In this document: piece after piece, positions 45,075 to 53,294 of the stretch | How positions within the stretch are numbered: position 1 is the first letter of the stretch | How the letters are laid out: every line of letters begins with the position of its first letter | From: Pseudorhodoplanes sp050250235 | GTDB taxonomy: Bacteria > Pseudomonadota > Alphaproteobacteria > Rhizobiales > Xanthobacteraceae | Direction of reading: 5' to 3' | Length of the DNA: 64,000 nt | NCBI RefSeq assembly: GCF_050250235.1 | Contig: NZ_JBFWPA010000006.1 | Coordinates: 1 to 64,000 of the forward strand | Position numbers and translations under genes: made by a program | Notes under the pieces: generated by a model | What the model saw: the letters and a program-made list of their open reading frames with translations, nothing else | What the model was told of the DNA's origin: nothing | The model's database searches: none

Positions 45075-46724
45075 TCAGACCGGCATCAGGCGGAAATGCC
45101 GGACATGCTTTGCCGCGGCCTCTTCATAAGACTCGTCGTAGCCGGCATCGGCATAGCGCATGATCCCGAGTGAGGTGTCGTTGTCGAGCGAAAGCTTCAG
45201 CCGTTCGGCGGCGGCGCTGCTCCCGTCCGCGATCAGAGTCACGCCGGCACTCGTCATGTAGCCGGAATAGCCCCCGCCGCCCGAATGGATCGCGACCAGA
45301 TCGGCTTTGGACGCGCAATGCGCCATCGCGTTGAGCAGCGGCCAGTCGGCGATGGCGTCGGAACCGTCCTTCAGATTCTCGGTCATGATATTGGGATGCG
45401 CCATGGCGCCCGCATCGAGATGATCGCGCGTGAAGGCCACGGGGCCGTCGAGCACGCCTTCCCGCACCATGGTATTGACGGCGAGCGCGAGCGCGGTGCG
45501 ATCGCCATGCCCGAGCCAGGCGATGCGTGCCGGCAGCCCCTCGAACGGCACATACTGGCTGGCGAGCCTGATCCAGTTCGTCACGATCCTGTTGTCGGCG
45601 AAGCGCTCCACCGCGAATTCGTCGATCTTCGCGATGTCCGATGTCGAGTTGGACAGTGCGATCCAGCGGAACGGCCCGATCGCGCGCGCGAATAGCGGCC
45701 GCAGAAACGCCTCCGTGAAAATCGGGATGTCGAAGGCGTTGGCGATCCCGCCATTCTTCGCCTGGGTGCGAATGAGATTGCCGTTGTCGAACACCACCGA
45801 TCCGGCCTTCTGGAAGCCCAGCATGGCTGTGACATGCTTTGCGATCGAACGCGTCGATTCCTGCATCAGCCGCTTCGGGTCGGTCTTGCGCAATTCGCGC
45901 GCCTCCTCCAGCGTCATGCTGTCGGGGACGTAGCCGTAGACGAGGTCGTGCGCGGAGGTCTGGTCCGTCACGATGTCGGGCACGATGCCGCGCGCCAGAA
46001 TCTCCGGGTAGAGCGTCGCGGCGTTGCCGAGGAGCCCGACCGAGATCGGCTTTTTCTCGCGCCGCGCCTCGTCGATCATCGCCATCGCTTCGTCAAGCGA
46101 GCTGGCACGCTTGTCGAGATATCCGATCTCCAGACGCCGCGCGATCCGCTTCTCGTCCACATCGATGCACAGGATCGCGGCCTCGGCCATGCGGCCGGCA
46201 AGCGGCTGCGCACCGCCCATGCCGCCGAGGCCCGCCGTCAGGATGAAACGTCCTTTCAGATCGCCGTCGAAATGGCGCTCGGCGATCCGCATGAAGATTT
46301 CATAGGTGCCCTGAATCACTCCCTGCGAGCCGATTTATTGCCAGTCGCCGGCGGTGAGCCCGCCCCAGCAGATCAGCCCCTTCTTCTCCAGTTCGTAGAA
46401 GTTCTCCGCCTTCGCCCATTGCCCGACCATGTTGCAATTGGCCATGATCACGATCGGCGCGTCGGCGTGCGTGCGGATCAGCCCGATCGGCTTGCCGGAC
46501 TGCACGATCAGGGTGTCTTCCTCGTCCATCGTACGCAGCGTTTCGACGATCTTGTCGTGCGAAGGCCAGTCGCGTGCGGCGCGGCCCAGTGCTGCATAGA
46601 CGATGAGGTTTCCGGGGTCTTCACCGACCGCGAGCACGTTCTCCAGCAGGCGCAGCAGGCCCTCCTGCCGCCATCCCTTGCAACGCAGATTGCTGCCGGC
46701 GGTGACGGTGAATTCGCGCTTCAT
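45075..46724 (-). pseudogene. hutU: Urocanase (HutU) paralogue without catalytic Cys, interrupted by an in-frame stop
   Basis: The 549-codon frame encodes a urocanase-like protein except that codon 130 is TAA (46335-46337). Flanking residues are AGDWQ before and IGSQG after; relatives have tyrosine there, so one base change from TAC or TAT explains it. The family signature FQGLPxRICW reads FEGLPARIAW, so the active-site cysteine (Cys410 in Pseudomonas putida HutU) is alanine at residue 402. NAD-site motifs such as ICWGGLTAGDWQ and GLGGMGGAQPL are intact. It may therefore be a paralogue acting on a related imidazole such as thiourocanate rather than classical HutU. A GTG at 46319 could restart translation but has no spaced ribosome binding site. 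Overlaps the DUF917 gene by four bases. Confidence 0.8.
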
Positions 46725-47863
46725 TTCCTGCCTTTTTTCGTCTTCTGTTTCTTGCCCGGTTTCTTGCGCCGCCTGTTGCCAAGCGCATAGTCCGCGATCG
46801 AGATTCCGAGTGCCTTCTCGCAGATCGGATAGACGCTCGGATCGGTCACGCTGGATGACAGCGGGATATGCTCCCTCGCCACGCGCAGGATCACCAGTTC
46901 CTGCCCTTCATGGATTTCGCCGACGCTCATCGGCACGCCGTCCGGATTGAAGGTGGTGATGACATCCGGATAGGTGGCGAGCCGCTTTCCGCCGGAATCC
47001 TCGACCGCCATGTATTCGTTCATGACATGCAGCGTGCAGGCCGATGCGCCCTTCCCGAGTGTCAGGGTGCCGACGTCGATGGATTCCTTTGTGTAAACCA
47101 CCGCCTTCTTGGTCACGCGGCCGCTGCCGATGATCTCACCGGGGTTCTGCCGGCAGACCGCGTCGATGACGGCTTTGCCGCCCTTGGATTCGGCCTTGAT
47201 GATCGCGGCGCCAAGGTCGAGCGCCATGGTGATGCCGCCGAGCGCGGCATGCTTCCTGACATAGGACGCCGGCACCGGGTTCCGGCAGGAGGCGATGAAG
47301 CCGCCCGACATGTCGGCGGCGGTGCGCAGGATCGGCGAAATCTTCGCCGTGGCGCCTCGCACCACAAGCTCGATATACGCGTTGTTGGCACGGTTGCCGC
47401 CGACCGCCGACTGGATCATCGGCATCGGCGAATTGGCGAGCCCGATCGAGCCCATGTCGCCGGTCGGATGCGCGCGCAGGTCGCCGACCGCATCCACCAC
47501 CTTGGTGCCCAGCATCGCCGACGGCAGCCAGGCATTGAGCGTCGATGACTTGCCGTTCTGCCCGATGATGAGACCGGCAATCGGTGCGCCAAGCTCGGCT
47601 TCCACCAGACGTACGGCATTGACATAGTCCACGCCCAGCATCTGCCAGGGCGTGGTCGAGGCCGGCGCGCCGATGGCGGCCGCGGTCGCGACGAAATCGT
47701 CGGGATCGAGTTCGTCGATCGAAACAAGCTCCGGCTGGCCGGCATTGACCGCAGCGGTGCCGAGCATGCGGCCATGATCGGCCCATCCGCCACCGCCGCA
47801 GGCAAAGACCGCGCCGCCCCTGATTGCCGCCTCGATGTCCTTCTCGACCAGAATACGTCCCAT
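46721..47863 (-). CDS. DUF917 / S-methyl thiohydantoin desulfurase family protein
   Basis: 380-residue protein of the DUF917 family (S-Me-THD N and C domains). Characteristic features are the glycine-rich start AIRGGAVFACGGGGWADHG, IGQNGKSSTLNAWLPSAML, and GLANSPMPMIQSAVGGNRANNAYIEL. Family knowledge links members to thiohydantoin desulfurisation in ergothioneine or S-methyl-ergothioneine breakdown and to hydantoinase clusters. The last 20 residues are lysine/arginine-rich (RRRKKPGKKQKTKKGRK), an unusual basic tail. The start at 47863 follows GGGGA; in-frame sequence to 47968 lies inside the upstream gene. In this operon it could turn a thiohydantoin acid into the hydantoin for the next two enzymes. 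Confidence 0.82.
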   Translation of the reverse strand: MGRILVEKDIEAAIRGGAVFACGGGGWADHGRMLGTAAVNAGQPELVSIDELDPDDFVATAAAIGAPASTTPWQMLGVDYVNAVRLVEAELGAPIAGLIIGQNGKSSTLNAWLPSAMLGTKVVDAVGDLRAHPTGDMGSIGLANSPMPMIQSAVGGNRANNAYIELVVRGATAKISPILRTAADMSGGFIASCRNPVPASYVRKHAALGGITMALDLGAAIIKAESKGGKAVIDAVCRQNPGEIIGSGRVTKKAVVYTKESIDVGTLTLGKGASACTLHVMNEYMAVEDSGGKRLATYPDVITTFNPDGVPMSVGEIHEGQELVILRVAREHIPLSSSVTDPSVYPICEKALGISIADYALGNRRRKKPGKKQKTKKGRK

Positions 47864-47874
47864 AGGAAGTCCCC

Positions 47875-49143
47875 TTACGCCGGCGGCGCCGCCGGCTTGC
47901 GGTCGAAGCGCAGCACCGCGTCCGCAATCACCGCCGTGCCAGCGGCCAGCGCCTCCGGCTCCGCCCATTCTTCCGGTGCGTGGCTCTTCCCGTCCCGGCA
48001 GGGGATGAACAGCATGGCAGCCGGCGCAATCCGGGCGACGAAAGCCGCATCGTGGCCGGCGCCCGAGGCGATATCCGTGCTGCTGAAGCCGAGCGCGTTG
48101 GCGCTGTCGCGCAGCAATTCACGCAGAACGGGATCGCAGGCGGTCGGATTGGTGTCGGACAGGCGCGCGAAGACCGCGCGCTCGGTCCGGCTCTGCTCGG
48201 CGAATTTCGCGGTCTCGGCATCCAGTGCCGCAAGAAACTCGTCCATCAGGACGCGGTTCTCCGAACGCGCATCGATCACGATGCGGGATTCCTGCGGCAC
48301 CACATTGGATGCGCCCGGCGATACCGACACGATCCCGATGGTGGCAACGAACAGCCCCTGCCTGCGCGCGACCAGTTCGCGCGCAAGGCGATCGACGAAC
48401 ATTGCGGTCTTGGCGGCGGGCGTGAAAGCGTCGCGGCGCAGATGCATGGGGGTCGTGCCGGCATGGTCGGCGGAGCCCCTGAAGACGACTTCGACACGAG
48501 TGATGCCCACGATCGCGGTCACGATTCCGACGTCGATCCTGCCTTCCTGGAGGACAAGGCCCTGTTCGATATGCAGTTCGAAAAAGGCGGCAATATCGCT
48601 GCGCCGCGCGCTCGCGAGAGCGGACACGTTCCCGCCGACGCGGTCGATGGCATGGGAGAGCACTTCACCCGACGGATCGGTATAGCCCAGCATCTTCTGG
48701 TCGAGCACGCCGGCCATGCCGCGACTGCCAATGCAGGACAATCCGAACTCGCTCGGCTCCTCGGCGAGGAAATCGACCACCTCGATGGCGTGCCGAAGCG
48801 CAACACCCGATTCCGCAATCGATCGCACGATCTCAAGCGCCGCGATCACCCCGCCGGCACCATCGAAGCGCCCGCCGGACGGGACGGTGTCGGAATGCGA
48901 CCCGATCAGGATGGTGCCGAGCGCCGGATCGGAGCCGGCGCGGCGGCCGATAAGGTTTCCGGCTGTGTCCATGCTGGTGTCCAGCCCGGCATCCGCGAAC
49001 CGGTTTCGCAGCCAGACCCGGCCCTTGTCGAACAGCGGCGAGAACGACCGGCGTGTATACGGCCTTGCGGGATCGGTGATCTCGGCAAGCCGCATCAGAT
49101 CGTCCCAGAGCCGGCGACCGTCGATCGGCAAATTGCCGGCCAT
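47875..49143 (-). CDS. N-carbamoyl-L-amino acid hydrolase / allantoate amidohydrolase family (M20)
   Basis: 422-residue metal-dependent amidase. Metal-site motifs are in order: GSHSDTVPSGGRFDGAGG, the EE pair in FLAEEPSEFG, ELHIEQG, the dimerisation-domain motif GSADHAGTTPM, SGAGHDAAF and SHAPEEW. This is the HyuC/AllC layout, which hydrolyses N-carbamoyl amino acids to the free amino acid, CO2 and ammonia. The ATG at 49143 overlaps the upstream amidohydrolase stop by one base (TGATG). It follows naturally after the cyclic amidohydrolase; with a hydantoin propionate substrate the product would be glutamate, which is inference. Confidence 0.88.
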   Translation of the reverse strand: MAGNLPIDGRRLWDDLMRLAEITDPARPYTRRSFSPLFDKGRVWLRNRFADAGLDTSMDTAGNLIGRRAGSDPALGTILIGSHSDTVPSGGRFDGAGGVIAALEIVRSIAESGVALRHAIEVVDFLAEEPSEFGLSCIGSRGMAGVLDQKMLGYTDPSGEVLSHAIDRVGGNVSALASARRSDIAAFFELHIEQGLVLQEGRIDVGIVTAIVGITRVEVVFRGSADHAGTTPMHLRRDAFTPAAKTAMFVDRLARELVARRQGLFVATIGIVSVSPGASNVVPQESRIVIDARSENRVLMDEFLAALDAETAKFAEQSRTERAVFARLSDTNPTACDPVLRELLRDSANALGFSSTDIASGAGHDAAFVARIAPAAMLFIPCRDGKSHAPEEWAEPEALAAGTAVIADAVLRFDRKPAAPPA

Positions 49144-50507
49144 CACGCCTTGCCCGCGGGTGCGGGCCGCACGAATTGCCCGGCGCCCGGCGCGCCGGCA
49201 TCCTTGCCGTCGAACACCATGATGCCGCGCAGAAAGGTCGCCACCGGCCGATAGGTCAGGTCCATGCCCTGATACGGGCTCCACTGCACGATGTTGTGTC
49301 CGCTCTGCGCCGCATCGTAGCGGCCCGGCCTGTGTGCCATTACCACAATGTCGGCATCCCGGCCCAGTTCCAGCGCGCCCTTGCGATGCCCGAGCCGGAA
49401 CAGCCGCGCGGGATTGGCCGCCAGCAGCCGCGCCGCGAAGCTCGGACTGAGGTCGCGATCCAGCAACCCCTTCAGCAGCAACGCATAGAGCACTTCGAGG
49501 CCCGGCACGCCGGACGCATTCTTCAGCATGTCCGGGTCGGTCTTGCGCTCCTCCGACCAGCTCACATGGTCGGTCGAGACCACGGTGATGTTGCCGGCTG
49601 CGAGATGGTGCCAAAGCCTGTCGCGCTCGGCGCGGCCACGTACCGGCGGGTTGATTTTCGCCTTGCCGCCCAGCCTCCCGACGTCGTCCTCTTCGCTGAG
49701 GATCAGATAATGGATGCAGGCCTCGATCGTGGTGTCGAAACCCTGCGCCCGGTATGCCGCGCACATGTCGTAGCCACGTCCGATCGAGCAATGCACGATA
49801 TGGCCGGAGCAGCCGGTGGCTGCCGCGAGTTCGTAGACCTCCGCGGTCGCCAGCGCTTCGGTGTAGGCGGGGCGCGACAGACCATGCGCGCGATAATCCG
49901 TGCGGCCCGATGCCTGCACCGCCGCGATCGCCGCGCGGACCGTTTCGTCATTCTCGTTATGAACGCCGGCGATCAGGCCTTCGCGCGCCACCGCGGCGAA
50001 GCAGTCATGCAGCAACGGCGTCGGAATCCGCGGAAATCGGTCCGGATGGGTTTCGAAGGTGGAGAACTTGAATCCGGCCGCGCCGGCGACCGCAAGCGAC
50101 GGGATTGCCGATGCGCCGACCTTGGGATCGACGGTCGCGTAAAGCGCGAAATCGACGCGCGCCTGCTGCGATGCTTCGGCGGCTTTTTGCGCAAGCCGCT
50201 CCGGCGTGCAGATCAGCACCCCGTCGTCATAGGGCATGTCGACGATGGTGGTGACGCCGCCCGCAGCCGCAGCCCGGGTCGACCAGACGAAATCCTCCTG
50301 CCCCTTCTGCGAGCGCGAATGCACCTGCGCGTCGATGGCGCCGGGCATGACGTATGCCTGTCCGAAGTCATGCCGTTCGGCAGCCGCCGGCGGTTCGCCC
50401 GCGCCGATGCGCTCGATCAGACCATTGCGGATGGCGACATAACCTGCGTCGATCACAGCATCCGTAAGTACCACCCGCCCGGTCAGGACGAGGTCGAAAT
50501 CCGCCAT
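49143..50507 (-). CDS. Cyclic amidohydrolase (hydantoinase/dihydropyrimidinase-like)
   Basis: 454-residue TIM-barrel amidohydrolase. The binuclear-site residues visible are H63, carboxylated lysine K147 (AAGFKFSTFE), H183 (GVHNENDE), H239 (HIVHCS) and D313 (STDHVSW). The first histidine of the usual DxHxH motif is Gln61 (IDAQVHSRSQKGQ). Hydantoinases and allantoinases normally have both. ATG 50507 is chosen over GTG 50510 because GGGAG lies eight bases ahead. It should open a five-membered cyclic ureide to an N-carbamoyl acid, feeding the enzyme encoded next. Confidence 0.87.
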   Translation of the reverse strand: MADFDLVLTGRVVLTDAVIDAGYVAIRNGLIERIGAGEPPAAAERHDFGQAYVMPGAIDAQVHSRSQKGQEDFVWSTRAAAAGGVTTIVDMPYDDGVLICTPERLAQKAAEASQQARVDFALYATVDPKVGASAIPSLAVAGAAGFKFSTFETHPDRFPRIPTPLLHDCFAAVAREGLIAGVHNENDETVRAAIAAVQASGRTDYRAHGLSRPAYTEALATAEVYELAAATGCSGHIVHCSIGRGYDMCAAYRAQGFDTTIEACIHYLILSEEDDVGRLGGKAKINPPVRGRAERDRLWHHLAAGNITVVSTDHVSWSEERKTDPDMLKNASGVPGLEVLYALLLKGLLDRDLSPSFAARLLAANPARLFRLGHRKGALELGRDADIVVMAHRPGRYDAAQSGHNIVQWSPYQGMDLTYRPVATFLRGIMVFDGKDAGAPGAGQFVRPAPAGKA

Positions 50508-50594
50508 CACGTGAACTCCCGCGCGGAAGCTTCGGGACAGAAGCGCAAAACCAGAAATGCATTTTGCAGAATGGATTTATCGTATTTTTCGAAT

Positions 50595-52055
50595 TTATGG
50601 CGCGCCGGTTCGAAGTATCCCGCGCCAGTCCTCCCCTGGCACCAGAACCTTGCCCAGATCGACCGCGTCCTCGCCGGGCACGCGAATACGCTTGAACTTC
50701 ATGTCCGGCGCATCGAGCGGCTTGGTGGCATCCAGCCCCATCTTCGCACCGACGCCGTTGCGGGCCGAAGGATCGAGTCTCGAGCCCTGGCTTTCGGAGA
50801 CCACCATCAGGTCGCGATCGGCCTGGAAGCGTGTCGCCACCGCCCACTCGACCTCGGCCGGATTGTGGATGTCGACATCTTCGTCCACCACGATCACCTG
50901 CTTGATATCGTAATGACCGGCAAACGCGCCCATCATGATATTCTTCGCCTCGCCTTCCTGGCGCTTGGCGATCTGCACATGGAGATGGTAGCGGCAGACG
51001 CCGCCGAGGGCGAGATGAACGTCGCGCACATTGGGGAAGCTGCGCAGCAGATGCGACAGCAAGGTCGCCTCGCGCGGAATCCCGCCCAGCAGCAGATGTT
51101 CGAGCCCGCCTCCGACGATGGTGTGAAACAGCGGATTCGTCCGGTGCGTCACGGCCGCAATCTCGATCACATGGCGCCTGGCCCGCTCGCCGTAATATTG
51201 CGGGAATTCGCCGAACGGACCTTCCGGTTCGCGCAGATGCGGCAGCAGGCGGCCTTCCAGCACGATTTCCGCATCGGCCGGCACGCGCAGCTCGCTGGTG
51301 ACGCATTTCACCACGGCGAGCGGCGCTCCGTGCAACGCGCCCGCGATCGTCAGCTCGTCGAAATCGATCGGGGCGATGGCCTGCGAGGACAAGAGCGTGA
51401 GCGGATCGACGCCGACAACGATCGCGACATCGAGCGGCTGGCCGGCGGCCTCCGCGACCTCGAAGAACGTGTTGGTGTGACGCGGCAACAGCAGGGCGCC
51501 CAAGCGGTCCGGCCCGCTCACCTGCAGGCGATGGATCGAGACATTCTGGACGCCGGTCGCAGGATTGCGGGCGATCAGCAGGCCCGCGGTGATATAGGCG
51601 CCGTTGTCGTGCTCGTTGTGGACCGGGACCGGCAATTGCCGGGTCAGGTCGACGTCGCGATGCACCACCTCCTGCGCGGCCGCGTTCCCGACTTCCCTGC
51701 ACGGCAGCGGATGGAGCACGGCCTCCTGAAACCGCGCCAGCACCTCATGGGGTTCCACGCCCATCGCCTCGGCGATCCATTGCCGGTCGGAGACCAGCCC
51801 GGAAACCACCGCGATCGGATGGCCGCCGGGGCGCGGAAACAAGGTCGCCTTGCGCCCGTCCAGGCGCTTGGCGACGGCAGCAATCTCAAACGACAAGGCC
51901 AGGTCCGGCCGCGCGACGGCGAGGCGTCCGCTGGCCGCGAGGTGATCGAGCCAGCCGCGCAATGTCGTGACCGGCTTTGGACGATTGCTGCCGCCGGCCT
52001 CGAACGATTGTGCATCCCGGCGATCGGTTGCTTCGGCCATCCCATCCAGTCCCAT
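50595..52055 (-). CDS. ubiD: UbiD family prenylated-FMN-dependent decarboxylase (copy 3)
   Basis: 486-residue UbiD paralogue with catalytic motif REPEGPFGEFPQYYG (E-x4-E) and arginine in QNVSIHRLQVSG. It is the first gene of the six-gene operon and is divergent from an AraC regulator. The first ATG is 52055; a second ATG at 52040 (MAEATDR) has a more purine-rich leader (GGATGGG), so the true start may be five codons later. Likely decarboxylates an aromatic or unsaturated acid; which one is unknown. Confidence 0.88.
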   Translation of the reverse strand: MGLDGMAEATDRRDAQSFEAGGSNRPKPVTTLRGWLDHLAASGRLAVARPDLALSFEIAAVAKRLDGRKATLFPRPGGHPIAVVSGLVSDRQWIAEAMGVEPHEVLARFQEAVLHPLPCREVGNAAAQEVVHRDVDLTRQLPVPVHNEHDNGAYITAGLLIARNPATGVQNVSIHRLQVSGPDRLGALLLPRHTNTFFEVAEAAGQPLDVAIVVGVDPLTLLSSQAIAPIDFDELTIAGALHGAPLAVVKCVTSELRVPADAEIVLEGRLLPHLREPEGPFGEFPQYYGERARRHVIEIAAVTHRTNPLFHTIVGGGLEHLLLGGIPREATLLSHLLRSFPNVRDVHLALGGVCRYHLHVQIAKRQEGEAKNIMMGAFAGHYDIKQVIVVDEDVDIHNPAEVEWAVATRFQADRDLMVVSESQGSRLDPSARNGVGAKMGLDATKPLDAPDMKFKRIRVPGEDAVDLGKVLVPGEDWRGILRTGAP

Positions 52056-52130
52056 GCTTGCGGCGCCATTCGAACGTGCGCCGTTATGGGACGTTTCGCG
52101 GCACCCCGCGCGACCGCGCGTTACCGGGTC

Positions 52131-52218
52131 GTCTCATTTTTTCATCTTGCAGCGCAACATCAGGGTTCCGGCGCTTGCAGCGATACGGAAATTTGCGATA
52201 TCCGCCGGCCTTGCACGA
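52131..52218. promoter_or_regulatory. Candidate AraC binding region between ubiD copy 3 and araC
   Basis: The 244-base divergent promoter region contains GTCTCAT (52131-52137, i.e. ATGAGAC on the minus strand), which recurs twice on the plus strand upstream of the next operon. It also contains CTTGCAGCG twice (52146-52154, 52174-52182) and CTTGCACGA once (52210-52218). Direct repeats are usual for AraC regulators. Confidence 0.35.
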
Positions 52219-52299
52219 TGCGACAATTCGGCAAGAATGGGAAAACGCGTTCGCCGTGCTAAGACGGCGCTGAAATCAAGACTGAGCATCAGGCGAGGA

Positions 52300-53160
52300 A
52301 TGTCGAACGCGTTGCGCATCGCTCATGGTGAGTTCGGCCGGGTCGCTCTTCTCGACATGGACCGGTCGCTGGTGCGCCATGCGCACCCGCATTGCCATGT
52401 TCTGATCAAGGCCAGCGGCGCCGACACGCAATTCGCGGTCGGCGACAATCTGGTTCCCCTCACCGACACGCAGGCGGTGCTGATCAATACCTGGGAGCCG
52501 CATGCCTATGTGCATTATCAGGAGCGGCCCCGCACCATCATTCTCGCGCTTTACATCGAGCCAGACTGGCTGAAGACCTTTCGTCCGAACTGGGCGGCGA
52601 GTGGCGCTCATGGCTTTTTCGAGAAGCCCGCGGGCGAAGTGTCGCCGCGGATTCGACATCTGTCGATGGATCTGGCCGACTCGATGCTTGCCGATCCGGG
52701 CGCCGGCGTGACGCAGGAGCAATTGCTGTCCGACCTGATGATCTCGATCATCGAGCGGTTCACCCCCTGGCGTACATTGTCGCACGCTGCCCCCGACTTC
52801 CGCGCCCATCGCAATCCGATCGACTGGCGCATCCGGCGTGCCATCAACCTGATCCGGGCGAACCCGAAAGCGGTGCAGGACGTCGATTCGATGGCGAAGG
52901 AAGTGGGCCTGTCGCGCGCCCATTTCTACCGCCTGTTCGAACGCTCCACCCGCATGACACCGCATCTCTACGTCAACCTGCTGCGCATGGAGCTTGCGGT
53001 CAAAACCGTGGTCCATAGCGACGACAGCCTGGCCGTGGTCAGCGACTCCCTCGGCTTTGCCGCGCCCAGCCACTTCACGCGGTTTTTCCGCGACCATGCC
53101 GGCGTCAATCCCAGCGAATTTCGTCAGGTCGCCCGCATGGGATCGGCCCTGGGCGCCTGA
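52300..53160 (+). CDS. AraC-family transcriptional regulator
   Basis: 286-residue regulator. The N-terminal half is a cupin-like sensing domain (RHAHPHCHVLIKASGADTQF, LINTWEPHAYVHYQE). The C-terminal half holds the two AraC helix-turn-helices: DVDSMAKEVGLSRAHFYRLFER and DDSLAVVSDSLGFAAPSHFTRFFRDHAGVNPSEFR. The start at 52300 is chosen because AGGCGAGGA precedes it and the cupin domain begins there; upstream in-frame sequence lies in the promoter. It sits between the urocanase/hydantoinase operon (divergent) and the molybdenum hydroxylase operon (same strand), so it is the natural regulator of both. Confidence 0.9.
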   Translation: MSNALRIAHGEFGRVALLDMDRSLVRHAHPHCHVLIKASGADTQFAVGDNLVPLTDTQAVLINTWEPHAYVHYQERPRTIILALYIEPDWLKTFRPNWAASGAHGFFEKPAGEVSPRIRHLSMDLADSMLADPGAGVTQEQLLSDLMISIIERFTPWRTLSHAAPDFRAHRNPIDWRIRRAINLIRANPKAVQDVDSMAKEVGLSRAHFYRLFERSTRMTPHLYVNLLRMELAVKTVVHSDDSLAVVSDSLGFAAPSHFTRFFRDHAGVNPSEFRQVARMGSALGA

Positions 53161-53181
53161 CCGATCCGGCAAATCTCCGAA

Positions 53182-53208
53182 ATGAGACTTCTCGGTAAGT
53201 GATGAGAC
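53182..53208. promoter_or_regulatory. Direct repeat upstream of the molybdenum hydroxylase operon
   Basis: ATGAGAC occurs at 53182-53188 and again at 53202-53208, 20 bases apart (about two helical turns), just before the operon start. The same heptamer is present in the AraC/UbiD intergenic region. The spacing fits AraC-type direct repeats, so it may be an AraC target. Confidence 0.4.
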
Positions 53209-53294
53209 GGAACGGCATGGCCGACCGTTGAACCCTCATGACAGCGTGCCCCCGAATGCGCCGGCAAATGAGCGCGTCGGGGAACGTCGAAGCG

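Noticed and set aside
45075..46319. Treating the downstream urocanase part as an independent gene
   Set aside because: It would start in the middle of a conserved domain at a GTG whose AGGGAG sequence directly abuts the start; the frame continues upstream through a single stop codon into the first 129 codons.
49176..52262. 1028-codon open frame on the plus strand
   Set aside because: It is antisense to the cyclic amidohydrolase and UbiD copy 3, both with clear family motifs; the length results from skewed codon use, not coding.
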